64,000 nt of DNA, from positions 1-64,000 of the forward strand of contig CAVWEI010000007.1 in NCBI GenBank assembly GCA_963753845.1, written 5' to 3'. Origin of the DNA: Thiosocius sp963753845 (GTDB lineage: Bacteria; Pseudomonadota; Gammaproteobacteria; Chromatiales; Chromatiaceae). Both the position numbers and the translations under genes were made by a program. Positions within the stretch are counted from its first letter, which is position 1, and each line of letters begins with the position of its first letter. Shown here piece after piece: positions 29,473 to 38,492 of the stretch. The notes beneath the pieces were generated by a model that was given only the letters and a program-made list of their open reading frames with translations, was not told the origin of the DNA and did no database searches.

Positions 29473-32410
29473 TCGGCACCTCGAGCATATTGACCTTCTT
29501 GTCCATCGTTGCCTGCAGCGACTTGTCCATTTCGCTCAGATAGTTACTGCCGCGCGCCTTGCGGCTCTCCAGGAAGGGGCGCAGCTGGAAAAGCCGCAGC
29601 TCCCCATCGAGGAAACCGAATTCGATGTCTGCCGGTGCAGGGTTTCCCTGATCGTCCGTGATCGGCGGGAAACGATCCGGAAGCTCCTTGGCGAACCGGA
29701 TCAGCCGCTTGATCTCGTCCGGCTTCAATACCGCTTCGTCGCCACTCACCGGCAGCCTGTCGACCCCGCCACCCGGGGCCGGATTGCGCCGCCAGGGGGC
29801 CGTGGCCATCGCCAGAACCTTGACAGAACCGTCGCGGGTATCGATCCGCAGGGACTCGCTCGACTGTCCATCGACTGCGCCACCCACACCCTCGTTGACG
29901 GCTACTGATATCACGTTTCGGTCACCGGTATCGATATCCTGGGTGACCATCACGCCGGACTTGTCATTCGGTACCGACTTGAGCAGCAGGACCGCAGGAT
30001 AGACGTTTTCCGGTGACTCCATATGCGACTGACGCCAGGCAAACGCGCGCGCGGTGAAGGGCGAGGCCCAGACCTTGATAATCCCGTCCACGACATTGTC
30101 AAAACCCACCACGTTGGGCAGCGTCAGGTTCAACCCCGCGCCGGTGAAACCGGCCAGATCCTCGACGTTGGTATCGGAACGGACGAACACACCCAGTCCG
30201 TCCAGCGAGCCGAAGGCCTGTTGCATGGCCGATCGCAGCCGCTGCTGATAACTTTCATCGAGGCGTGCCTGCAGGATCAGGTCATACAGCTCGGCACGGA
30301 AGCGCTCTGCGGTCTCCTTGCGTTCCGCCGAGCCGGCCGGCAGCTTTTCGATGTTGCGATAGTTTTCCACCATCCACTCGAACACCGTCTGCTGTGTCTG
30401 CCTGTAAGGCTGGTCCAGCACGACCTCGCGGAACACACCAAAGGGAATCGCCACGCCCGGTGACACTGCCTCGGGGAAGTGTTTGCGCAGCTCGCCCAGC
30501 TTGGCGGCCTTCGGCCCGACCGTACGTCCCGAGTCCGAGGCACTGAGCTGGTCGAGGTTGATGAAGTCCCTGACGCTGAGATCGAGTTTTTCCAGGTCGG
30601 GCCGGATGACGACATCCTGGCTCGCCTCGGTTTTTCCAAAGACCGCATTCCAGTTGTTTCCGTCCTGGGACAGCTCGACCAAGCCCGCGGGGCTGACTGC
30701 CATGACCACTGCCTGGCCATCATGTTCCCTAATGACAGACAGCAGGCTCTCGTCCACGCCCACATTGGGGATACCCAGGTTGCGCGCCAGCAGCTGAACG
30801 TGCGACAGCGGGTTACCCTCGCCGGCTGTCATGATGCCCGCCACCGGCGGCAGGTCGGAGACGGTCTCCGGCAACAGATAGATACCGTCGTCCGCAAACG
30901 CAGCAAGCTGCTTCAGGTCGGGACGGGCATGCAGGGTGCCACGGGCCAGGCCGGGGTTCAGTGCACGGAAGCCCACCCCGATATCCTTGCCAAACAATTT
31001 GTGATGCACGCCGGCCAGCCTGTTGGCATCGCGCTGCAGGCTGTCGAGCAGCTGAGAATAGAACAACAGTGGCGAACCACGCAGCTGATCCTGGATGAAA
31101 TGCAGCGCCAGGGGCTCGATCTCCGCCATCTTCTCCATCGACTCGTAGAACTGGAAGCGCAGTCCCTGTGTGCCCCAGCCAGGCACCCGCCCGAGGTAAC
31201 CCAGGGCCTCGAGGTAGACACCCAATTCCAGATTTTCGGGACTGAGGCTGGCCAGTGTCTGTTGCAGTTCATGGCGACCGCGCTGGTTTATGGCGCCGGT
31301 CCCGTAAGCGGCATCGATGGCGGCGTGCAACCATTCGACACGCTGATGACGGCTTGCCTGGGGCAACTGCTCTCGCAGTTCGGCACTGGCACGGAAGTTT
31401 TCGGCCTCGACGGCCAGACTCAGGTCCATCACGCTGAGCCGGGCCGATGCGCTCTTGATCCTCGGCATGGCGTCACGCAGTTCGGCCAGCAGTGACGCTG
31501 TCACCTTGTAGTGGTTGCCCGCCGTCGCATCCTGCGTATACGCACCGGCTGCATCGCGCAGCAGTTTCTGCAGCCAGGGTCCACCCGAATAGACTTTGGC
31601 ACTGGACTCAAGCAGTTCCGGCAGGGAGCTGGACTGGTAGACCTGGTCGATCTCTTCGGCCAGTCCCAGATACTTGGCCTTCATATCCGGGTCGGATACC
31701 TTGGCCGCATAGTCACGCACCCGCTGCGCATCGCCGGCATCCGGGGTGCCGTGAATCTTGCCACGCAGACCCTCGAAGCCCTCGTCCTGGTCGGACAGCG
31801 AGGCCGACAGCTGGCGCACCTTCTGCACCGACGCGGTCTCCTTGCCATGCGGTAACAGGCGGACACCGATTCGCATTGCCGGGAAACGCGTTCCGATCCA
31901 CTCGGGTCTGGCGATCATGGCCACCAGCAGATTCCGCCCGCCCTCGGCTTCGTCTTCCTCCTGAATGGCACCGCGATAGAACATGGCACGGCGCAGTATC
32001 CAGCCATCGTCAGCGGCAACCAGATACTTTTCAATCAGCATCTGGTTGTAAAGGTCGACGAAATCAGGTTGCGCGATCAGTTCTTTCCCATCAGTGCCAG
32101 CCAGCACGTTGGCTATCTTGTACCCCTTGCCACGCAATTCCTTGGTCTGCTTGCTCCATTCGCCGTGCTGGTGACCGCCCTCCTCACCACAGACGTAGGG
32201 CTTGGGAGGCGTAATCCGCCCGTCGGTGCAAAACCAGCGCAGCCTGGAAAACGGCCCGCGCTCCGCCGTTTTCATATCGACGATCCATTGCCGATACTCC
32301 TGGGAGGGCGCGGCGACGGGCGCTGCAGTTGATGCTAGTGCCACAGGAGCTGCAAAAAGTAACGTCGCAACCAACGGAGCGGAAAAAAGGGCTGGTAAGA
32401 ACTGTTTCAT
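29465..32410 (-). CDS. Secreted PEP-synthase/water-dikinase-like phosphotransferase
   Basis: A large exported protein of 981 aa starting at ATG 32410 (AAGGA Shine-Dalgarno 7 nt upstream) with signal peptide MKQFLPALFSAPLV..VALAS. A novel N-terminal region (about 30-500) is followed by a mobile phosphohistidine domain (GNPLSHVQLLARNLGIPNV, near 560, His conserved), then a PPDK-type ATP-grasp domain (GVFVRSDTNVEDLAGFTG near 735, then a GVMVTQDIDTGD stretch and IEFGFLDGELRLFQLRPF near 945). The order His-domain then ATP-grasp is the one found in glucan/water dikinases, not in PEP synthase. There is no PEP TIM-barrel. The ATP source outside the cytoplasm is the puzzle. First gene of the four-gene operon. 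Confidence 0.78.
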   Translation of the reverse strand: MKQFLPALFSAPLVATLLFAAPVALASTAAPVAAPSQEYRQWIVDMKTAERGPFSRLRWFCTDGRITPPKPYVCGEEGGHQHGEWSKQTKELRGKGYKIANVLAGTDGKELIAQPDFVDLYNQMLIEKYLVAADDGWILRRAMFYRGAIQEEDEAEGGRNLLVAMIARPEWIGTRFPAMRIGVRLLPHGKETASVQKVRQLSASLSDQDEGFEGLRGKIHGTPDAGDAQRVRDYAAKVSDPDMKAKYLGLAEEIDQVYQSSSLPELLESSAKVYSGGPWLQKLLRDAAGAYTQDATAGNHYKVTASLLAELRDAMPRIKSASARLSVMDLSLAVEAENFRASAELREQLPQASRHQRVEWLHAAIDAAYGTGAINQRGRHELQQTLASLSPENLELGVYLEALGYLGRVPGWGTQGLRFQFYESMEKMAEIEPLALHFIQDQLRGSPLLFYSQLLDSLQRDANRLAGVHHKLFGKDIGVGFRALNPGLARGTLHARPDLKQLAAFADDGIYLLPETVSDLPPVAGIMTAGEGNPLSHVQLLARNLGIPNVGVDESLLSVIREHDGQAVVMAVSPAGLVELSQDGNNWNAVFGKTEASQDVVIRPDLEKLDLSVRDFINLDQLSASDSGRTVGPKAAKLGELRKHFPEAVSPGVAIPFGVFREVVLDQPYRQTQQTVFEWMVENYRNIEKLPAGSAERKETAERFRAELYDLILQARLDESYQQRLRSAMQQAFGSLDGLGVFVRSDTNVEDLAGFTGAGLNLTLPNVVGFDNVVDGIIKVWASPFTARAFAWRQSHMESPENVYPAVLLLKSVPNDKSGVMVTQDIDTGDRNVISVAVNEGVGGAVDGQSSESLRIDTRDGSVKVLAMATAPWRRNPAPGGGVDRLPVSGDEAVLKPDEIKRLIRFAKELPDRFPPITDDQGNPAPADIEFGFLDGELRLFQLRPFLESRKARGSNYLSEMDKSLQATMDKKVNMLEVPNE

Positions 32411-32616
32411 CAAGCGTTCCTTAGAGGGCCTTGAAACGGGAGGCAAAGTATAACAATCCGCTACGACTTTAAACCTCATGCAAAGTCCGCAATCCGGGAT
32501 CAACCGTCATCTTCGCCGACAGGTACTGGATCCCAAGGAGATTGTATAGTGGACTCGGTTGTGGCGGACCTGAAAATCCCGACAGGCGCAACACCAAAAC
32601 CAAGAGACAATCTGCA

Positions 32617-34809
32617 TTGACTAATCCAGATCGCGAACTCGCCGCACCGATCAAACAAGGCCTGAACCTTTCAACCATGATATTCATGGGCCTCGGCCTC
32701 GGAGTACTGGCCGGTCTGTTTTTCGGCGAAATGGTCGCCTTTCTCGAAGTCATCGGCGAAATCTGGATCAAGCTGCTGCAGATGACCGTCTTGCCTTACG
32801 TGATGCTTTCGCTGGTCACGGGCCTGGGTCGCCTCGACTATGCCGACGCGCTGCTGCTGGCGCGCAAGGTCGGCCTGGTGCTGTTACTGCTCTGGACGGT
32901 TACCCTCGCGATCGTGTTCGTCTTCCCACTCACCTTCCCCAGCTGGGAAAGCTCCTCGTTTTTCAGCAACGCCCTGACCGACCGGCGGCCACCGGTCGAT
33001 TTTCTCGGACTCTACGTCCCCTCCAACCTGTTTCATGCGCTGGCCAACAACCTGGTGCCGGCGGTGGTCGTCTTCAGCGTCGCGGTCGGGATTGCCGTGA
33101 TCGGTATCGAAGACAAACAGACTCTGCTTAACGGCATGGATATCATGATGGAGGCGCTGATGCGGGTCGCTCACTTTATCGTGAAACTGACACCGATCGG
33201 GGTTTTTGCAATCACCGCGGCGGCGGCGGGCACAATGCAGCTTGCCGAGATACAACGTCTCGGGATCTTTATCTGGGCCTACGTGGGCGTCTCGCTGCTG
33301 ACCTCCCTCTGGATACTTCCCGGCCTGGTAATGGCACTGACACCACTGAGCTACCGCCAGGTGGTTGGATCCACCCGCGACGCACTGCTGACCGCCTTCG
33401 CGACCGGCAGCCTGTTCGTGGTCTTGCCGATGCTGGTGGAGAAGAGCAAGGATCTGATCGCTCAGTACGCACAGGAAAAAGAGCGTGCAGAGGCCGCGGT
33501 CGAGGTCATCGTGCCCGTGTCCTTCAATTTCCCGCACGCGGGTAAGCTCTTCACCCTGACCTTCGTACTCTTCGCCGGTTGGTATTCGGGTTATCCGGTC
33601 GAGATCGAGGACTTTCCGGCCGTGGCAGCGGCCGGCCTCGCGAGTCTGTTTGCCAGTGCATCCATCGCAGTGCCATTCATCTTGGAAATCGCCCGGGTGC
33701 CGAGTGACCTGTTCGAGCTGTTCCTGGCCACCGGCGTGATCAACAGCCGGTTTGCCACGCTGCTGGCAGCCATGTTCCTCCTGACCCTGACCCTCCTGGG
33801 CGCCTTCTCCATGAACGGTCTGATACGCGTGAATCCGCGGCGCATACTCCGCTATGTCCTGATCAGCGTGGCTGCCCTCGCGTTGACGATCGTGACGCTG
33901 CGAACCGTGTTCACCCTGACAATGGACAACGCCTACGATAAGGATCAGATCATTGCCGGGATGCAACTGATGGACCGCTCGGTGCCTGACAAGGTCTACC
34001 GGATCATGCCGGTGGATATTCCCCCGGCACCCGAAGGCATGAACCGGCTGCAGCTGATCAAATCCCGGGGTCTGCTGCGGGTCTGCTACAACAGCAGCCG
34101 AATGCCGTTTTCCTATTTCAACGGCGATGACGAACTGGTGGGTTTCGACATCGCGCTGATACACAAGCTCGCATCCAGCCTCGGCGTTCGGCTTGAGTTC
34201 CTGCCGGCAGACTATCAGCAGGCTGTACCGGTACATCTCAAGCTCGGGGATTGCGACATTGGAACCGGGATGCTGGCCTCACCGGATCTGGCTGTCGACC
34301 TGACCGTCTCCGAGCCCTACCTGGATCTGGAGCCCGCCTTCCTGGTACTGGATCACAAGCGCAATCACTTCTATGACCTCGAAGCGGTGGCAAACACGCC
34401 CGGACTCTCGGTTGCGGTCATGGAATCGGACTATTTTCGTCGTCGGGTGATGGCGGCACTACCTGACGCCACGATACGCGAGGTCTTGTCACCCCTGCAA
34501 TTCATCAAAGACCAGGGCAGACGGTTCGACACCATGGTAATGCCGGCCCAGGAGGCCGCGGCCTGGAGCCTGCTCTATCCCGAGTATTCCGTAGTGGTAC
34601 CGGAGAACAGCAAGGCCAAGGTACCCATGGCCCTGCCACTACCCTATGAAGAAAGAGCACTGGCGGATTATCTCAGGCTGTGGATCGACCTCAACAAGAA
34701 GAACGGCACCATAGACGCGCTATACGACAGGTGGATACTGGGCAAGCACCAAACCGCGAGCCAACACCGTTGGTCAGTTATACGGAACGTGTTGCACTGG
34801 GTGGATTGA
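32617..34809 (+). CDS. Dicarboxylate/glutamate symporter fused to solute-binding domain
   Basis: A fused uptake protein of about 730 aa. Residues of about 15-430 are a cation:dicarboxylate (DAACS/GltP-type) symporter with eight-plus transmembrane segments (KLLQMTVLPYVMLSLVTGLGR, FATGSLFVVLPMLVE). After a membrane segment comes a periplasmic solute-binding domain (family 3; GLLRVCYNSSRMPFSYFNGDDELVGFDI). Start uncertain: TTG 32617 has only a weak AAGAGA site; ATG 32677 would truncate the first helix; the frame is open to TTG 32542. A GTG at 32549 preceded by AAGGAG reads 23 codons and stops at TGA overlapping TTG 32617, so a leader peptide or an undetected frame break is possible. Divergent from the exported operon. 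Confidence 0.75.
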   Translation: MTNPDRELAAPIKQGLNLSTMIFMGLGLGVLAGLFFGEMVAFLEVIGEIWIKLLQMTVLPYVMLSLVTGLGRLDYADALLLARKVGLVLLLLWTVTLAIVFVFPLTFPSWESSSFFSNALTDRRPPVDFLGLYVPSNLFHALANNLVPAVVVFSVAVGIAVIGIEDKQTLLNGMDIMMEALMRVAHFIVKLTPIGVFAITAAAAGTMQLAEIQRLGIFIWAYVGVSLLTSLWILPGLVMALTPLSYRQVVGSTRDALLTAFATGSLFVVLPMLVEKSKDLIAQYAQEKERAEAAVEVIVPVSFNFPHAGKLFTLTFVLFAGWYSGYPVEIEDFPAVAAAGLASLFASASIAVPFILEIARVPSDLFELFLATGVINSRFATLLAAMFLLTLTLLGAFSMNGLIRVNPRRILRYVLISVAALALTIVTLRTVFTLTMDNAYDKDQIIAGMQLMDRSVPDKVYRIMPVDIPPAPEGMNRLQLIKSRGLLRVCYNSSRMPFSYFNGDDELVGFDIALIHKLASSLGVRLEFLPADYQQAVPVHLKLGDCDIGTGMLASPDLAVDLTVSEPYLDLEPAFLVLDHKRNHFYDLEAVANTPGLSVAVMESDYFRRRVMAALPDATIREVLSPLQFIKDQGRRFDTMVMPAQEAAAWSLLYPEYSVVVPENSKAKVPMALPLPYEERALADYLRLWIDLNKKNGTIDALYDRWILGKHQTASQHRWSVIRNVLHWVD

Positions 34810-34837
34810 GCCTTCAATTGAGCGCGCTGGCATGGCC

Positions 34838-36163
34838 CTACCCACCCGCCGGCAGGCATCGCTCTCCATCGACGTTCAGATGAGCCACCACCCGAGTCAC
34901 CGCCGCCGTCAAGGTCGCCAGATCCTTGTCGTCCATCACAAACGGCGGCATCAGATAGACCAGCTTGCCGAACGGGCGCACCCAAACACCCTGCTCCACG
35001 AACATCGGCTGGACCGTTTCCATATCGACGGGGTGCGTTAATTCGACTACTCCGATCGCACCGAGTACGCGCACATCGGTGACATGAGGCATGTGCGCGC
35101 AACCCGCCAGGCCAACGCGCAACCCCCCCTCTATGCGCGCGACATTGCCTTGCCAATCGGTTTCCAGCAGCAGATCGATGCTCGCCAGCGATACCGCGCA
35201 GGCCAGCGGGTTGGCCATGAAGGTTGGACCATGCATGAAAACGCCGGGACTTCCCTGCGAGATCGCCTCTGCGACCGCGCGGGTAGCAAGTGTTGCCGCC
35301 ATCGTCATATAGCCACCGGTGAGTGCCTTACCCAGGCAAAGGATATCCGGGCTGATCTGCGCGTGCTCACAGGCAAACAGCTTGCCCGTGCGGCCGAAGC
35401 CGGTGGCGATCTCATCGGCTATCAGCAGCACCCCATGGCGATCACACAGTTGCCTGGCAGCACGCAGATAGGCGGGTGGATAAAAGCGCATGCCGCCGGC
35501 ACCCTGCACCACCGGTTCCAGGATCAGCCCCGCAAGCTCGTCGGCGTGCGCAGCGAACAGGTGCTCCAACGCCTCAATATCGGTGTTCGAGGGCGCCCCT
35601 TCGAAGCCCCCCTGCGGCGCCGGCGCGAAGTACTGGATTGGCAGAACGTCATTGAACAGCGAGTGCATCCCGGTCACCGGGTCGCACACCGACATCGCGT
35701 GCAGGGTGTCGCCATGGTAGCCGCTGCGCAGGGCAACAAAACGGCGTTTGTGCGGCTGCCCCAGACTGTGCCAGTACTGGATCGCCATCTTGAGCGCGAC
35801 CTCGACCGCAACGGAGCCCGAGTCAGCGAAAAAAACCAGGTCCAGCCCATCCGGGGTGATCGTGACCAGTTTTTCAGCAAGCCGCACCGCCGGTGGGTGG
35901 GTGATGCCACCGAACATCACGTGCGCCATGTCACCGGTCTGATCAAGGATGGCCCTGTTCAATACGGGATGGTTGTACCCGTGGATCACACACCACCAGG
36001 ACGCCATCCCATCGATTAGCTCACGCCCATCGGCGAGTGTCAGACGCACACCACGGGCCGAGACAACCGGAAACACCGGCGTGTCCGAACCGATGGCGCT
36101 GTAGGGATGCCAGATGGTCGCGCGATCCCCGCCCACCAAAGATGCAAAATCTGTCTTGTCCAT
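34838..36163 (-). CDS. bioA: Adenosylmethionine-8-amino-7-oxononanoate aminotransferase
   Basis: Biotin-pathway enzyme converting KAPA to DAPA using S-adenosylmethionine as amino donor; PLP-dependent class III aminotransferase, 441 aa. Diagnostic parts are IWHPYSAIGSDTPVFPV near the N-terminus, DGMASWWCVIHGYNHP, the metal/PLP region IADEIATGFGRTGKLFACEH and the catalytic Lys in CLGKALTGGYM. The start is ATG 36163; the frame is open to 36250 but those 29 codons are unlike the family. It is a lone bio gene here, on the opposite strand to the flanking operons. Confidence 0.95.
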   Translation of the reverse strand: MDKTDFASLVGGDRATIWHPYSAIGSDTPVFPVVSARGVRLTLADGRELIDGMASWWCVIHGYNHPVLNRAILDQTGDMAHVMFGGITHPPAVRLAEKLVTITPDGLDLVFFADSGSVAVEVALKMAIQYWHSLGQPHKRRFVALRSGYHGDTLHAMSVCDPVTGMHSLFNDVLPIQYFAPAPQGGFEGAPSNTDIEALEHLFAAHADELAGLILEPVVQGAGGMRFYPPAYLRAARQLCDRHGVLLIADEIATGFGRTGKLFACEHAQISPDILCLGKALTGGYMTMAATLATRAVAEAISQGSPGVFMHGPTFMANPLACAVSLASIDLLLETDWQGNVARIEGGLRVGLAGCAHMPHVTDVRVLGAIGVVELTHPVDMETVQPMFVEQGVWVRPFGKLVYLMPPFVMDDKDLATLTAAVTRVVAHLNVDGERCLPAGG

Positions 36164-36484
36164 TTGAATCCAATCTTGAGGAAGCAAGGCCGAGACCCAA
36201 CGGGCCAAATCGACATGCAAGACCGCGGTGTGCCGCTCCGTCCCCACCACCGCGACACCCTGTTATTCACGGCCCATCTTCCCGGAACATGAAGAACGTA
36301 TCAATTGCGGCACGAAGCTTGCTAAATCATTGCGCAGGAACCAAACTGTCGGCCCCACAAATCACGATCGCGCGCGAACGAATGTTTCATCGGGCTGTAA
36401 CCAAGCCCGGGGTATCCTTCCCGCCGAAGCCCGGGACCAGACAAGCCAACTTGCGGGCGACTGCCAAACGAGCCAATTGCTAAG
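36164..36484. other. Divergent promoter region bioA / mrp operon
   Basis: About 320 bp between bioA (minus) and the first gene of the 36.5-49 kb operon (plus). It must carry the promoter for that operon. No BirA-type operator or other recognised motif is seen. Confidence 0.4.
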
Positions 36485-36988
36485 ATGTATCAGCAACTGC
36501 AGCACTTCAGTTTCACCTTCGCTTTTTCCTTGATTTTCTGGCTGTTACTGGCCGGATCGATGGAGCGCCAGGAAGTTATCGCCGGCCTGCTGGTTGCGGC
36601 CGCGGCCTCGGTGCTTGCTGCGGGCCGACAACCGCTCCTGGCAGGCATCCGGCTCACACCGATGGCGCCCCTGGCATTTGTCCTCTACCTGGCCTGGCTG
36701 GCGCGTGCACTCGTGCTGTCCAATTTGGATATGGCACGCCGTGTACTGAGCCCCTCGCTACCGATTCGCCCCGAATTGGTGCACATAAACACCTCGTTGC
36801 GCTCTGAACTGGGGCGCCTGGCGCTGGCCAACAGCATCACCCTGACGCCCGGCACCCTGACCGTCGATATCGAAGAGGACACCCTGACTGTGCATTGGGT
36901 CGACTGCCCGCCAGGAACCGATATGCAGACGGCCACCGAGAACATTGCGGGCGGCTTTGAACGTTACCTGAGCGGGTTCCTCGAATGA
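36485..36988 (+). CDS. mrpE: MrpE/MnhE-like subunit
   Basis: Small membrane subunit of a Mrp-type cation/proton antiporter module, 167 aa. Two or three hydrophobic segments (FTFAFSLIFWLLLAG; MAPLAFVLYLAWLARALV) precede a cytoplasmic C-terminal domain with the MnhE signature SLRSELGRLALANSITLTPGTL followed by DIEEDTLTVHWV. It opens a long operon whose first junctions overlap by ATGA. The Mrp module normally translocates Na+ or H+; here it is joined to complex-I-like subunits. Confidence 0.9.
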   Translation: MYQQLQHFSFTFAFSLIFWLLLAGSMERQEVIAGLLVAAAASVLAAGRQPLLAGIRLTPMAPLAFVLYLAWLARALVLSNLDMARRVLSPSLPIRPELVHINTSLRSELGRLALANSITLTPGTLTVDIEEDTLTVHWVDCPPGTDMQTATENIAGGFERYLSGFLE

Positions 36989-37251
36989 CCTTGTCCCTCG
37001 CCGAAATCATCGTGCTTGCACTGCTGGGAGCCGCCTGTGGCATGGCCCTGCTCAGGCTGTGGACGGGCCCCGGGACCGCTGACCGGATCGTGGCGGCGGA
37101 TACCCTGTCGGTGATCGCCACCGCAGCGATCGCGTTCCTCGCGCTGCTGTTCGACTCGGCGCTGTATCTGGACGTCGCGCTGTTGTACGGGGTGCTGGCG
37201 TTCGTCGGCGTGGTCGCGCTGGCCCGCGCCATCGAAGGGGACCGCACATGA
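36985..37251 (+). CDS. mrpF: MrpF/MnhF-like subunit
   Basis: An 88-aa three-helix membrane protein of the Mrp/MnhF type (MALLRLWTGPGTADRIVAADTLS motif). It overlaps mrpE by ATGA and mrpG by ATGA, so the three are translationally coupled. Part of the ion-translocating membrane arm. Confidence 0.9.
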   Translation: MTLSLAEIIVLALLGAACGMALLRLWTGPGTADRIVAADTLSVIATAAIAFLALLFDSALYLDVALLYGVLAFVGVVALARAIEGDRT

Positions 37252-37547
37252 GCCTGCTCGGGGACCTCCTGATGATTGTCGGCGCCCTGTTCTGTTTCCT
37301 CGGTGCACTCGGCCTGCTGCGTATGCCGGATGTCTACAACCGCATCCAGGCCGGCACCAAGGCGGTCACACTGGGTTCGCTGTCGCTGTTGCTCGGTATC
37401 GGACTGCATCATCCCGATTGGTGGACCAAACTGCTGGTGATTGCACTGTTTATCCTGTTGACCAATCCCATCGGCTCCTCGACCCTGGCACGCGCGTTTC
37501 ACAGCGCCGGCGTGCCGCTGTGGGGCAACGATCGGAGTGAACCATGA
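37248..37547 (+). CDS. mrpG: MrpG/MnhG-like subunit
   Basis: A 99-aa three-helix membrane protein of the MnhG type, with FLGALGLLRMPDVYNRIQAG and a C-terminal FILLTNPIGSSTLARAFH. Overlaps neighbours by ATGA. Part of the Mrp-like module. Confidence 0.9.
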   Translation: MSLLGDLLMIVGALFCFLGALGLLRMPDVYNRIQAGTKAVTLGSLSLLLGIGLHHPDWWTKLLVIALFILLTNPIGSSTLARAFHSAGVPLWGNDRSEP

Positions 37548-37816
37548 TCTGGATTGCCGTGACGGTGGTTGCACTGACCCTCGGCGCCGCGCTGCTGGTG
37601 CTGCTGCTCGACAACCTGCTTGCCGCAGTCGCTGCCGCATCGGTCGTCTCGCTCGGCGTCTCCGTGATGTTCGTGATTCTGCAGGCACCAGATGTGGCCA
37701 TGACCGAGGCTGCCGTCGGCGCCGGTCTCAGCAGCCTGATCCTGGCCCTGGCACTGCGTCGACTCGGACTCATCAGACTGGCTGTCGGCGGGGATGCGGA
37801 GAATGACGATGCGTAG
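37544..37816 (+). CDS. MbhD/MrpA-C-terminal-like subunit (DUF4040)
   Basis: A 90-aa three-helix protein matching the MbhD/DUF4040 domain, the part that in standard MrpA forms the region before the C-terminus (ILQAPDVAMTEAAVGAGLSSL). Here it is a stand-alone gene, as in MBH/MBX complexes, instead of being fused to a full MrpA. The acidic Glu in MTEAAVGAG is kept. Confidence 0.87.
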   Translation: MIWIAVTVVALTLGAALLVLLLDNLLAAVAAASVVSLGVSVMFVILQAPDVAMTEAAVGAGLSSLILALALRRLGLIRLAVGGDAENDDA

Positions 37817-38492
37817 CCTCGCCACCCTGCTGTTCCTCGGCGGCCTGGTGTTCCTGTTGATGATTCTGACCGGCAACCTGTCGTTTGGTGATCCACCCAT
37901 GCTGGTCGGTGACGCCATTCAGAAGGCAGCAGCCGATGAAGTGGGTGCCGCCAATTTCGTGACAGCCGTGGTGCTCGCTTACCGCGGTCTCGACACGCTC
38001 GGTGAGCTGTCGATCCTGTTTGCCGCCGCGACTGCCGGCGGCCTGGTGCTGGGCTCCGCCCAGGGTGGTTCAAACCGACGCCCGGCCGGCTTCATCATGC
38101 GGGCAGGTACTGATTTGTTGTTCCCACTGCTGCTGGTGGTGGGGCTGTATATCGTGATGCATGGCCACCTGACGCCCGGCGGTGGTTTTCAGGGTGGCGT
38201 GGTACTGGCTGCCGCATTTTTTCTGCCGCTGCTGGCACGCCCGAGCGAGACGCTCAGCCATGCCTGGCTGTCATTGGTCGAGGGACTGGCCGGTACCGCC
38301 TTCATCGCGATCGGTGTGCTGGCCCTGCTGGATGACAAGGCATTTCTGACACCCCTGTTGAACAAGGGCGTATTGGGTGAGCTTGTCTCCGGCGGCAGCC
38401 TGCCACTGCTTTATCTGGCTGTGGGCCTGAAGGTCGGTGCCGAACTGGCCAGCCTGCTGTCGCGTCTGGCCAGCGACGAGGCGACCTCATGA
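37809..38492 (+). CDS. MbhE/MnhB-like fused subunit
   Basis: A 227-aa membrane protein combining an N-terminal MbhE-like segment (AANFVTAVVLAYRGLDTLGE near 42-61) and a C-terminal MnhB domain (DLLFPLLLVVGLYIVMHGHLTPGGGFQGG). The MnhB signature HGHLTPGGGFQGG is intact. I chose ATG 37809, which has GGAG 7 nt upstream; ATGs at 37794 and 37803 are also in frame but fit the Shine-Dalgarno less well. It overlaps the preceding gene by 8 bp. Confidence 0.87.
   Translation: MRSLATLLFLGGLVFLLMILTGNLSFGDPPMLVGDAIQKAAADEVGAANFVTAVVLAYRGLDTLGELSILFAAATAGGLVLGSAQGGSNRRPAGFIMRAGTDLLFPLLLVVGLYIVMHGHLTPGGGFQGGVVLAAAFFLPLLARPSETLSHAWLSLVEGLAGTAFIAIGVLALLDDKAFLTPLLNKGVLGELVSGGSLPLLYLAVGLKVGAELASLLSRLASDEATS

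Noticed and set aside
32884..34236. 450-aa ORF opposite the symporter gene
   Set aside because: Antisense shadow rich in His/Gln/Arg; no recognisable domain.
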